DNA of 64,000 bases, taken from contig NZ_NIZW01000013.1 in NCBI RefSeq assembly GCF_002727185.1, positions 1-64,000 on the forward strand. The letters run 5' to 3'. The first letter of the stretch is position 1. Each line of letters starts with the position of its first letter. This stretch comes from Rhodopirellula bahusiensis (GTDB lineage Bacteria > Planctomycetota > Planctomycetia > Pirellulales > Pirellulaceae). The position numbers and the translations under genes were made by a program. The notes under the pieces were generated by a model. The model ran no database searches. It was given only the letters and a program-made list of their open reading frames with translations, and had not been told where the DNA came from. This document shows, piece by piece, positions 34,033 to 41,189 of this stretch.

Positions 34033-34169
34033 GCAAAACATGGTTTTTACGTTAGGCCCTCGGCACACCGCTGTCGTTTGTTCATGCCTCCCGCTGGTGG
34101 TAGAATCAAGCGTAGCTCAGACATCGTTCGCTTCGTTCAGGGCGGTGTCGTAAGAACCTCCCGTTGTAG
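34033..34169 (+). other. attC site 7
   Basis: 137 bp from R'' GCAAAAC (34033-34039) to R' GTTGTAG (34163-34169). One mismatch from the expected GCACAAC. The right inner arm has changed to CGTAAGAACC, so the inner stem now has a mispair. Confidence 0.85.
34078..34106 (+). promoter_or_regulatory. promoter-like element in attC 7
   Basis: TTGTTC (34078-34083), 17 bp, TAGAAT (34101-34106), directed at cassette 8. Confidence 0.3.
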
Positions 34170-34186
34170 GGCACTAGCGTTTACAA

Positions 34187-34657
34187 ATGGCGCACTACGC
34201 TGACCTCACGCCCTGTGACTATTTCACGCCCGACCACGATGGCAAGCTGATCGCGGTCGGTTGGCTCGCTCGTGGACACGACTACTCGAAGGGTGTCGTT
34301 TCCAACGATCTGTTCGCCCGCCTTCACCAGTTGCTCGTCAATCCATGGCAACCCTGTGTGGCAATGGGCGCTCACGCTTGCGACTTCCATCGTTTTACCG
34401 ACGGACCCAGTCAACTCACACTCAACAACGTCACGGTGCAACTGGGCGTTTCCAATCTATTTATCCCGTCTGACAATCGACTGTTCGTCGCGCCGTCGTT
34501 AATTCTTCACTACATCGACGCCTACGAATACGCACCACCCGCAGAATTCTGCGATGCCGTGATGGCTTGCCCCGAAATGCGATCCATGGATTACCTCAAA
34601 CTGATCCGCAAGACCGCTCCAACTGGACTTTTCTCTGCCAACGAGACCGTAATGTAG
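34187..34657 (+). CDS. conserved hypothetical protein (cassette 8)
   Basis: 156 residues from ATG 34187 (MAHYADLTPCDYF). The layout of an N-terminal YADLTPCDYF, VGWLARGHDY, an internal GAHACDFH, then FVAPSLILHYIDAYEYAPPAEF resembles a family of uncharacterised small proteins I recall from actinobacteria and others, with conserved His and Cys that suggest a metal site. No reaction is known. Single gene of the cassette 34164-34799; its stop lies 12 bp before the attC. Confidence 0.7.
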   Translation: MAHYADLTPCDYFTPDHDGKLIAVGWLARGHDYSKGVVSNDLFARLHQLLVNPWQPCVAMGAHACDFHRFTDGPSQLTLNNVTVQLGVSNLFIPSDNRLFVAPSLILHYIDAYEYAPPAEFCDAVMACPEMRSMDYLKLIRKTAPTGLFSANETVM

Positions 34658-34668
34658 TGCCCCGTGCC

Positions 34669-34805
34669 CTCCAACATGGTTTCTACGCAAGTCCTTCGGC
34701 ACACCGCTGTCGTTTGTTCAAGCCGCCAACCATTGGTACAATTTCTCTTAGTCCAGGCATCGTTCGCTTCGTTTAGGGCGGTGTCGCAAGTACCTTCCGT
34801 TGGCT
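34669..34805 (+). other. attC site 8
   Basis: 137 bp from R'' CTCCAAC (34669-34675) to R' GTTGGCT (34799-34805). One mismatch from the expected CTACAAC. Inner arms have drifted (GGTTTCTACG / CGCAAGTACC), giving a weaker stem than sites 1-6. Confidence 0.85.
34714..34742 (+). promoter_or_regulatory. promoter-like element in attC 8
   Basis: TTGTTC (34714-34719), 17 bp, TACAAT (34737-34742), directed at cassette 9. Confidence 0.3.
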
Positions 34806-34819
34806 GATGCAGCTCAACC

Positions 34820-35239
34820 GTGACCGAATCTGAGACGAAAGTAGTTCTCACTCGAAGGCGGTGGGACGCGTACATGCTTCCACTCTTTGTCGCCTCTGTG
34901 TGCATTGCAGCTTTTCTCTTTTGGCAGACGGGCAAGCTACGACTTTTTGTAGCCCCGTGCGGTGTCATCGCGCTCTGGCTGATGCTCCGTTTCAAGACGC
35001 CACCCGACGGTATGACCGTGACTACAATTCGGTCGACACCCGGGGCGGTTGTCCTACTCTGGTTCATGGCTGCAACTTTGGTCGTCGGTGCAATCGTGAT
35101 CGGGATCGACGTCTACATCATTGGGCATCCGTTTCGCGCGCCGCTCGAGCCGTATCATGCTTTCTTTTACTCGCCGCCGTTTGTCATCATGTTTGCCGGG
35201 GTTTACTTTGCGGACCGACTGCAAAGATCATCGCGTTGA
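34820..35239 (+). CDS. small membrane protein (cassette 9)
   Basis: 139 residues from GTG 34820. A basic N-terminus (LTRRRWDAY) is followed by two close membrane segments (near 19-36 and 41-57), a third (near 76-100, VVLLWFMAATLVVGAIVIG) and a fourth (near 114-130). No family recognised. It is the last recognisable cassette gene; the attC after it is decayed, so this cassette may no longer be mobile. Confidence 0.65.
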   Translation: MTESETKVVLTRRRWDAYMLPLFVASVCIAAFLFWQTGKLRLFVAPCGVIALWLMLRFKTPPDGMTVTTIRSTPGAVVLLWFMAATLVVGAIVIGIDVYIIGHPFRAPLEPYHAFFYSPPFVIMFAGVYFADRLQRSSR

Positions 35240-35291
35240 CGTGGGAGATGGTGTTTGCCGGTGCGGGTTTCTCGTGGCGGAAAAGCTCAGG

Positions 35292-35342
35292 GTTCAGGCG
35301 TTGTTCACTGCGTTCAGGGGGCGTCGTAGAACGCGTTCGCTG
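35292..35342 (+). other. decayed right half of attC 9
   Basis: GTTCAGGCGTTGTTC, then CTGCGTTCAGGGGGCGTCGT and CGTTCGCTG, align with the right half of the other attC sites (GTTCAGGCATCGTTC...GGTGTCGT...CTTCCGTTG). The left half (about 35245-35290) is hard to align and no R'' is seen. This marks the distal end of the array. Confidence 0.6.
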
Positions 35343-35364
35343 TGCGTGTCAGGCTGTTCGTGTT

Positions 35365-35808
35365 CACGGAGGTGCGTGGTTGCCATTGATCTGTTGCCAT
35401 TGGTGTGCCGTTGGACGCGTGCAATCTCTTGGCTCGATGATGGTTTGGTTCTTTTGGCTTGCATGCGATGAACGTGTTGAAGCGATTGAGGGGAGTCGGA
35501 TGTTTGCGGCTTGCCAGTTCGGCCACGGATTCACACCGATGTTGCGCGGTGGGCGTCTGATCGTTTACAAGATCTGTGTTCATCCGTGTCTATCTGTGGC
35601 TGCAAACTAACTGCGATAGCTCAGGACTGGCGGACGCCTGATTGCCAGGCATGTCGATCTTTGAAAAGCGCGGGCTGCGAGATGGTCTCGTTTCTTCTCG
35701 CTCCTCATGCGATGGGGGACTAGATCGGCTCGAGTCCTGCTTTGCCGTCAAATGGGCTTTTGTTGGTTTTTACGGTGCAACCGGGCCTAACGGCCGTCGG
35801 CTAATTGG
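35365..35808 (+). repeat. tandem duplication, copy 1
   Basis: About 440 bp repeated at 35813-36250 with moderate divergence. Both copies start CACGGAGGTGCG, share GCGATGAACGTGTTG and CTATCTGTGGCTGCAAACT, and end in the inverted 31-bp dispersed repeat. The whole stretch from the array end to the acetyltransferase (35343-36445) holds no gene I can support. Confidence 0.75.
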
Positions 35809-35809
35809 T
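35779..35809 (-). repeat. 31-bp dispersed repeat, inverted copy 4
   Basis: Minus-strand copy (plus strand reads AACCGGGCCTAACGGCC then GTCGGCTAATTGGT), at the end of tandem copy 1. Confidence 0.8.
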
Positions 35810-35812
35810 GAG

Positions 35813-36250
35813 CACGGAGGTGCGCGGTTTCCAGCCATCCGTTGCCAATGGAGTGCCTTTAGATGCGTGAAATCTTTTGGCTTGACAATGGTTTAGTTCC
35901 TTTGGCTTGCACGCGATGAACGTGTTGGAGCGATTGAGGGCAGTCGGATGCTTGTGGCTTGACAGTTCGGCCACGGATTCACACTGATGAACAAGGATGT
36001 TGCGCGGTCGTCATCTAATCATTCACGATATCCGTGTTCATCAGTGTCTATCTGTGGCTGCAAACTGCGATCGCCCAGAACTGGCGGACATCTGATTGCA
36101 AGTGATATCGATCTCCGGAAAACGCGTCAGTGAGATGGACTCGCGTCCCCGCGGTTAGGGATGAGAGCGGCTCGAGTCCTGCTTTGACGTCAATTGGGCT
36201 TTTGTTTGTTTTGACGATGTAACCGGGCCTAACGGCCGTCGGCTAATTGG
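35813..36250 (+). repeat. tandem duplication, copy 2
   Basis: Second copy of the 440-bp unit, directly after copy 1 with a 4-bp junction. It also ends in the inverted 31-bp motif (36221-36250). Confidence 0.75.
36221..36250 (-). repeat. 31-bp dispersed repeat, inverted copy 5
   Basis: Minus-strand copy at the end of tandem copy 2, the rightmost seen in the window. Confidence 0.8.
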
Positions 36251-36445
36251 GGCGGGGTTGCAGATGGGGCGATGGCGGCTGAGTCGTGGCTGGCCATGTG
36301 AGTTTGTTTGCTGGGCTTGGATGCCGTGCTATTTCTGTTTGGGGCTTTTCAGCATCAGCTGTTGGTCCTTGATTGGCAAGTCGGATTGTCTGTTGACGGT
36401 CGTGTCTGCTGTTCGAGATCGCATGGCGAATCTATTCTCTCCGAG

Positions 36446-36943
36446 ATGAAATCTCCAACGATTCGAACAATGCGATTGGCTGACTGTGCCGCGGTGGTTG
36501 AGCTGAATGAAGCCGTGGTGAGTGTGACGAGTTCGATGGACTCGGTTCGCTTTGCCGAGCTCTTCGAACTCAGTGAGATCGAGCTGATTGTGGAGCTGGA
36601 AGGAAGCGTCGTTGGTTTTTTGCTGGCGATGGTGGAAGGCTGTGGGTACGACAACGGAAACTACGCATGGTTTGAAGAACGCTTGCGGAATTTTCTGTAC
36701 ATCGATCGAGTGGTGGTTTCGGGCGAATGCCGTGGGTTGGGCGTCGGACGTTCACTCTATTCGCATCTTTTTGAGGAGGCTGATCGGCTCGGCTCGCTGC
36801 ATGTGTGCGCGGAAATGGATCTCGAACCACCAAACGAAGCCTCACTTCGATTCCACTTGGGCATGGGTTTCGTGCCCATCGGGACACGAGTTTTAGAGAG
36901 CGGAAAAACGGTCTCGATGCAGCTTCGTTCAGTTGCCCAATGA
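36446..36943 (+). CDS. GNAT-family N-acetyltransferase
   Basis: 165 residues from ATG 36446 (MKSPTIRTMRLADCAAVV); the open frame upstream to 36308 is not family-like. GNAT motifs are visible: the N-terminal IRTMRLADCAAVVELNEA, acceptor-side region, then FLYIDRVVVSGECRGLGVGRSLYSHLF with the acetyl-CoA-binding R-x-x-G-x-G, and SLRFHLGMGFVPIG. It transfers acetyl from acetyl-CoA to an amine, substrate unknown. It stands alone right of the integron flank and converges on the oxidoreductase gene 20 bp away. Confidence 0.85.
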   Translation: MKSPTIRTMRLADCAAVVELNEAVVSVTSSMDSVRFAELFELSEIELIVELEGSVVGFLLAMVEGCGYDNGNYAWFEERLRNFLYIDRVVVSGECRGLGVGRSLYSHLFEEADRLGSLHVCAEMDLEPPNEASLRFHLGMGFVPIGTRVLESGKTVSMQLRSVAQ

Positions 36944-36963
36944 CGGCCAGAACATCCCACCGC

Positions 36964-38040
36964 TTAGCGATCAATGAGAGGAAGGGTTCGCTGTTCGGCG
37001 GCACTTTGGATGGCGGTCTCGATGATCTGCTGGCCGATTCGTGCGATGGCGGGCGAAAGCGGACCTTCGATTGGGAGTTCTTGGTTCAGCCGCGAAAGCG
37101 TGTACTCAATTCCGTTGCTCTCGCCCTCCGGTAGGTCGCTGACCGGGTGGTCGTAACCTTCCGGGCGATCGTCCGTTTGGACTCGAAGTGTTTCCGCGTA
37201 GTCGTAGCTGGCGATTGTCCCGCGAGTGCCTCGGACGACGTAGCCACATTTAGGCTGTGGTTGATGAACCCACGGATCGGTGAAGGTTCCCCATCGCGTT
37301 TCGAACTTCGACATTCCTTCGGCGTAGCGAGCAATCGTGATGCTGTGCTCGTCAACTTCCAGGCCGTTGGTTCCGGTGGTCACGCAGGTCACATCGATTG
37401 GTTTCTTGCCCCCATTGAACCAAGTCCCCATTGTGACGCCGTAGCCGAGGTAATCCCGCAGCGATCCGCCGCCGGAGTCCAGTTTGTACCACCAGCTATT
37501 TCGTTTTTCTTCGGCTGTGGGTTCGAATTCGACTTTGCCAGCCCCGTGATAGAGAGGCCCGCGGTTGCCACCGTAGTGATGCACTTCGATGACGTCACCG
37601 ATCGTCCCTTCGTTGATCAAACACCATGTTGAATAGTGAGCGCGGTCCCAGCGTGCGGGCCAGTTGATGATCAACTGTTTTCCGGTCGGCCGCATGGCCT
37701 GGATCATTCGGTCGGCGTCAACCAGAGACGCAGCGAAAGGTTTTTCGACCAGCAGGTGAACACCATGGGGTGCGAGCCGTTCGACCCATTCCGCGTGCTC
37801 GCCCGTTGGAGGGCACAGCACCACCAAATCCGGCCGAGAGGTTTGGACGCATTCGACTGAGTCGGTGAAGACATTTTCGGAAGGGATGTTCAACGCTTCG
37901 ATTGTCGGCTGCATCGACTGGCGATCGGAATCACAAATGCCGACCACTTCCGCGTCGGTGTGTTCCGCGACTTGCCGCAGCAAGTCGCCCATGTGCATGT
38001 GAGAGAAATTGATCCCTGCGATTCGCCAAGGTTTCATCAT
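36964..38040 (-). CDS. Gfo/Idh/MocA-family oxidoreductase
   Basis: A 358-residue NAD(P)-dependent oxidoreductase without a signal peptide. A Rossmann half (MKPWRIAGINFSHMHMGDL, VVGICDSD, RPDLVVLCPP) is followed by HLLVEKPFAASLVDAD with the Lys of the EKP motif, and a C-terminal alpha/beta domain (LDSGGGSLRDYLGYGVTM). Members oxidise or reduce sugars and inositols. Its ATG overlaps the stop of the RluA gene (ATGA), so the two are cotranscribed, though their roles look unrelated. Confidence 0.88.
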   Translation of the reverse strand: MMKPWRIAGINFSHMHMGDLLRQVAEHTDAEVVGICDSDRQSMQPTIEALNIPSENVFTDSVECVQTSRPDLVVLCPPTGEHAEWVERLAPHGVHLLVEKPFAASLVDADRMIQAMRPTGKQLIINWPARWDRAHYSTWCLINEGTIGDVIEVHHYGGNRGPLYHGAGKVEFEPTAEEKRNSWWYKLDSGGGSLRDYLGYGVTMGTWFNGGKKPIDVTCVTTGTNGLEVDEHSITIARYAEGMSKFETRWGTFTDPWVHQPQPKCGYVVRGTRGTIASYDYAETLRVQTDDRPEGYDHPVSDLPEGESNGIEYTLSRLNQELPIEGPLSPAIARIGQQIIETAIQSAAEQRTLPLIDR

Positions 38041-38996
38041 CGTTCGCTGCGTCCACGAGCTCCGGCGACGAACTTTTCCATCGCACTGGGTAAGGGGGTG
38101 TCGAAGTTGATGGGTTCGCCAGAAACCGGATGGAAGAACCCGAGGGTACTGGCGTGCAAAGCCATGCGTTTGCGATGCCAGCGTGCGTGCGTGGCTTCTT
38201 TGGTTTTGTAGCGTGGGTCACCGAGAACCGGATGTCCGGCGTTGGCGAATTGCACCCGGACCTGGTTGCGTTTGCTGGTTTCCAGTTGGGCTTCGATCAG
38301 CGTTGTGTCCTCGCCGTGGCTGGATTCGCGTTCCGCCAATCGGCGGACGACTTTGTAGTGTGTGATGGCTTGATCGGTGTCTTTGCCCGGACGGGTTTCG
38401 TAGCGGTCCAGGTTGCTGCCGGTGGCCATGTGCGATTCGAAGGTGCCTTCATCCTCGACAACGTTTCCCGCCACAATCGCATGGAACAAACGTGTCGGAC
38501 GCCGGTCTTTGAATTGTTCGGTCAGCAGATCCGCGATGGGTTCATGTTTGCCAAACACCAGCAAGCCGGACGTTTCCCGATCGAGCCGATGAACGACAAA
38601 CGCCTCTTTGTTCGCTTTCGAGTAGCTCAAGTAAATCGAGACTCGATCGACCAAGCTATTGGGTGCACCGCGGTCGGTCGGAACGGTCAAGGTTCCGGCG
38701 GATTTATTGACGACGATGATGTGGTCGTCTTCAAACACGATTTCGAACGTGCGGTCATCCCACTGACGCTTTTTTTCACGATAGCGTTGATGTTTGTCGA
38801 AACGAATCGCGACCAGGTCACCGGGTTTGACCGTCGTGCCGACGCTTTTGCAAGGCGAACCATTGATCATGACGCAGCCTTGATCAATCATCCCACGAGC
38901 TTGGCTGCGGGAGGTTTCGGAGAGTTCTCGGACGATGATGTCCACACGTCCTTCGTTGGTTTCATCAACGGTGGTCGAAACGCTGGTCAGCGGCAT
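38037..38996 (-). CDS. RluA-family pseudouridine synthase
   Basis: A 319-residue enzyme with an N-terminal S4 RNA-binding region (SRSQARGMIDQGCVMING, VKPGDLVAI) and a catalytic domain with IIVVNKSAGTLTVPT and HRLDRETSGLLVF, where the Asp is the catalytic nucleophile. It converts uridine to pseudouridine in rRNA or tRNA; the target cannot be read off. The length and S4 domain fit RluC/RluD types. It is the first gene of a two-gene operon with the oxidoreductase. Confidence 0.92.
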   Translation of the reverse strand: MPLTSVSTTVDETNEGRVDIIVRELSETSRSQARGMIDQGCVMINGSPCKSVGTTVKPGDLVAIRFDKHQRYREKKRQWDDRTFEIVFEDDHIIVVNKSAGTLTVPTDRGAPNSLVDRVSIYLSYSKANKEAFVVHRLDRETSGLLVFGKHEPIADLLTEQFKDRRPTRLFHAIVAGNVVEDEGTFESHMATGSNLDRYETRPGKDTDQAITHYKVVRRLAERESSHGEDTTLIEAQLETSKRNQVRVQFANAGHPVLGDPRYKTKEATHARWHRKRMALHASTLGFFHPVSGEPINFDTPLPSAMEKFVAGARGRSER

Positions 38997-39086
38997 GAAA
39001 GGATTTCAAAGAAAGGTCGATCGGTGAACGAGCAGGCGGTTCGGTGCGAGTGATTCGCGTCCGCCGCAGTCTGCTCGCCGCACAGT

Positions 39087-40376
39087 CTATTTCAGATCCG
39101 CGAAAAATTGGATGGCCTGATTGGGCAAGATTGCATTGCTTTCAATTTTGATGTCGTTCTCAGTGACCGCGCCAGCGACGTTTTCGATCCGGAATGACCT
39201 TGTTTCGCCGGGCAAAAGTCCTCGCAGGGATTGTTGAGACCGGGTGCCTCGGACGGCAAAAAAGGCATCGCGATAGAGGGGGGCGACGCCTTCGTTGGTG
39301 ACTTCCAGCTCGATCGTCGATCCGAGATCGGTTTTTGCGGTCGTCGCTCGGGTCACTCGGAATCGGTAGCCCATCGCCATTCCGACCTCCCGAATGCGGG
39401 GCGTCGGCTGATATTTGGGTTGGTCATTGCCGATCATGAACGAGATGTGAAAGTCACGACTGGATTCTTCGACCGAGACCCCGTTGGGTCCCGACTTCGA
39501 CAATGCCAGCTTCTGATCGCGGCGGTTGTAGTAACTGAATTCGCCTCCGCCGGCGGTTCGTTGCCAACGGTCATCTCCCATCGCGGCCCAATTTTTCGCG
39601 TTCCATTTGGAGTGCGATTTGGAGAGGAAAGAATCGTCGAACAATCCGAAGTCGAGAGCCAGCAGGGAAGCGTCACCGGCGATGGGAGTGAACTCGTCGT
39701 CCGCCGCATCGATGCTGATCATCCAAGGCAGTGAATCAAACTGCTGATCGAGGTGTCGAAGGAACCTGGCTTGATACTTCGCCGACGGGAACGTTTTGCC
39801 GAGTTCCATCGGGCCGTCGTAGATGTGGTATTCCGACCAGAGTCCAAAACCCGTTTGCAGGAAGGCGATCCGCGGATCGGAATCGTATCGTTTGGCGAAT
39901 TCGGTGTAAAAGTCCAGCGTGAATTGCTGCAGGTCCGAATTGGACCAATCGCAAAAATGAGTTCGCTTGCCTTCGCTCTTGGCGACCGTTTCGTTGTAGT
40001 CCGCTGCATCGCGAATGAAGGCAGGGACGGTGGTGGTTTTACCCGGGTAGACGAACCGGAAACGCAAGATTGCCTGGTGAGAACGTGAGGCGGTTTCGTT
40101 GAGGATCTGCTCGACCTTGGAAAAGTCCCATTGCCCGGGACCGACGGCGACTTCGTCGTAACCGCAGTACCGGAACTCCATCGAGATCGCCTCGGTGGCG
40201 ACGGATTCGTGATCGTGCCAAAGGACGACCCCGGTCATCGGCTGGACATGATCCACTGTGGATTGGATCGTCAAACGAACCTTTGATGTTTGTGCTCGTG
40301 CGGATTGGTCAAAGCTGAAGAGGCAATGGATCAGGCAGGTGAAGACAAGGCAGTGGATCAATTGTCGTTGGAGCAT
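39087..40376 (-). CDS. exported DUF4832-like protein
   Basis: From ATG 40376 (MLQRQLIHCLVFTCLIHC) the product is 429 residues with a signal peptide ending near ARAQ; ATG 40406 is an alternative. The open frame continues to 40829, but that stretch is low complexity and lies over tandem repeats and another gene. The first domain resembles a glycosidase TIM barrel (GVVLWHDHES, FVYPGKTT, FLQTGFGLWSEYH), and the end (GSTIELEVTNEGVAPLYRDAFF) fits DUF4832 of planctomycetes. A secreted polysaccharide-active enzyme is a reasonable guess, not a demonstrated role. Confidence 0.7.
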   Translation of the reverse strand: MLQRQLIHCLVFTCLIHCLFSFDQSARAQTSKVRLTIQSTVDHVQPMTGVVLWHDHESVATEAISMEFRYCGYDEVAVGPGQWDFSKVEQILNETASRSHQAILRFRFVYPGKTTTVPAFIRDAADYNETVAKSEGKRTHFCDWSNSDLQQFTLDFYTEFAKRYDSDPRIAFLQTGFGLWSEYHIYDGPMELGKTFPSAKYQARFLRHLDQQFDSLPWMISIDAADDEFTPIAGDASLLALDFGLFDDSFLSKSHSKWNAKNWAAMGDDRWQRTAGGGEFSYYNRRDQKLALSKSGPNGVSVEESSRDFHISFMIGNDQPKYQPTPRIREVGMAMGYRFRVTRATTAKTDLGSTIELEVTNEGVAPLYRDAFFAVRGTRSQQSLRGLLPGETRSFRIENVAGAVTENDIKIESNAILPNQAIQFFADLK

Positions 40377-40449
40377 TGAGGCCGTTGGGTTGGTGTTCGG
40401 AAGCATCTTGGTGGAAGGAGCTGGGGCATTCGTGTTGCGGGTTGTGGGA

Positions 40450-40548
40450 ACCGTGGCTAACGCCAGGCGGCTAATGGGGTGAACCGTGGGTGACGCAGAC
40501 GCTTGATGAGAGTGGCCGTGGCTGACGCCGGGCGGCTGATGGGTGCTG
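40450..40548. repeat. three tandem 32-33-bp imperfect repeats
   Basis: Units begin ACCGTGGCTAACGCC (40450), ACCGTGGGTGACGC (40483) and GCCGTGGCTGACGCC (40515). They lie in the 229-bp gap upstream of the DUF4832-like gene, where no other feature is seen. Confidence 0.6.
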
Positions 40549-40605
40549 GGTGCTGGGTGTCTGTAGTTGCTCAGGATCCATGGCAAAATAGAAATCCCTG
40601 GCAGC

Positions 40606-40896
40606 TTAGAAGTCGAGTGGTTCAGCTTTGATCTGGGCGATGATCTCACGTGCTTTGTCGGCGTCACGCTCGAACGTTTTGACTTGCACCCATCCGGGCG
40701 CTTCCGCAGCAAAGCCGGCGGTGAATCCACCGACTGCAACGGCTCGGATCCCAGCGTCGGAGAGGATGCTGACCAGAACCGTCGCAGCGGGCTCGGTCGG
40801 ACGTTCCGCGACCGTGACCAATGTCGCATCGTCGTCAGGGGAAGGCATTGTTCCGCTCGGTTGATCGGGACCTTCCGGAGGGATGGACTGGGTCAT
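40606..40896 (-). CDS. DUF2007-like small protein
   Basis: A 96-residue protein. After a disordered Pro-rich N-terminus the core (ATLVTVAERPTEPAATVLVS, ILSDAGIRAVAVGGF, WVQVKTFERDADKAREIIAQ) matches the DUF2007 type: a ferredoxin-like fold thought to be involved in signalling, without proven function. It stands alone on the minus strand, with a 293-bp gap to the kinase gene in which I see nothing firm. Confidence 0.7.
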   Translation of the reverse strand: MTQSIPPEGPDQPSGTMPSPDDDATLVTVAERPTEPAATVLVSILSDAGIRAVAVGGFTAGFAAEAPGWVQVKTFERDADKAREIIAQIKAEPLDF

Positions 40897-41189
40897 GGGC
40901 TTGGTTCAAAAGCGAGGATGAGCGGAGAAAGGAACGGCGTGAGCATCGTCAAATGACATCGACAATTGTTGATTGAGGATACTCGATCTGAATTGCCCAG
41001 GTTCGCATTGTTGCACGTTGAATCTTGAGCCACTCGATTGGTTCAGCCGATGCCTGTTCGGCCCTGTAGCGTATTGATTACCGGTGCCAATGAACTTCGG
41101 CAAATATTCGCAATCACGGCGAACGATTTGCATCTTGACGACTCGATGTCTGGTGGTCGGCGCTGGCATGGGCACGATACAATTCAAGA

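Noticed and set aside
30699-34805. Regularly spaced near-identical sequences resembling a CRISPR array
   Set aside because: Repeats are 137-138 bp and imperfectly palindromic, spacers are 360-580 bp and coding, and terminal bases match within each cassette. This is attC logic; no cas gene is present.
39087-40829. 580-residue reading of the DUF4832-like gene
   Set aside because: The first 150 codons are Ser/Pro-rich, cross tandem repeats and overlap the DUF2007-like gene; the signal peptide starts at ATG 40376.
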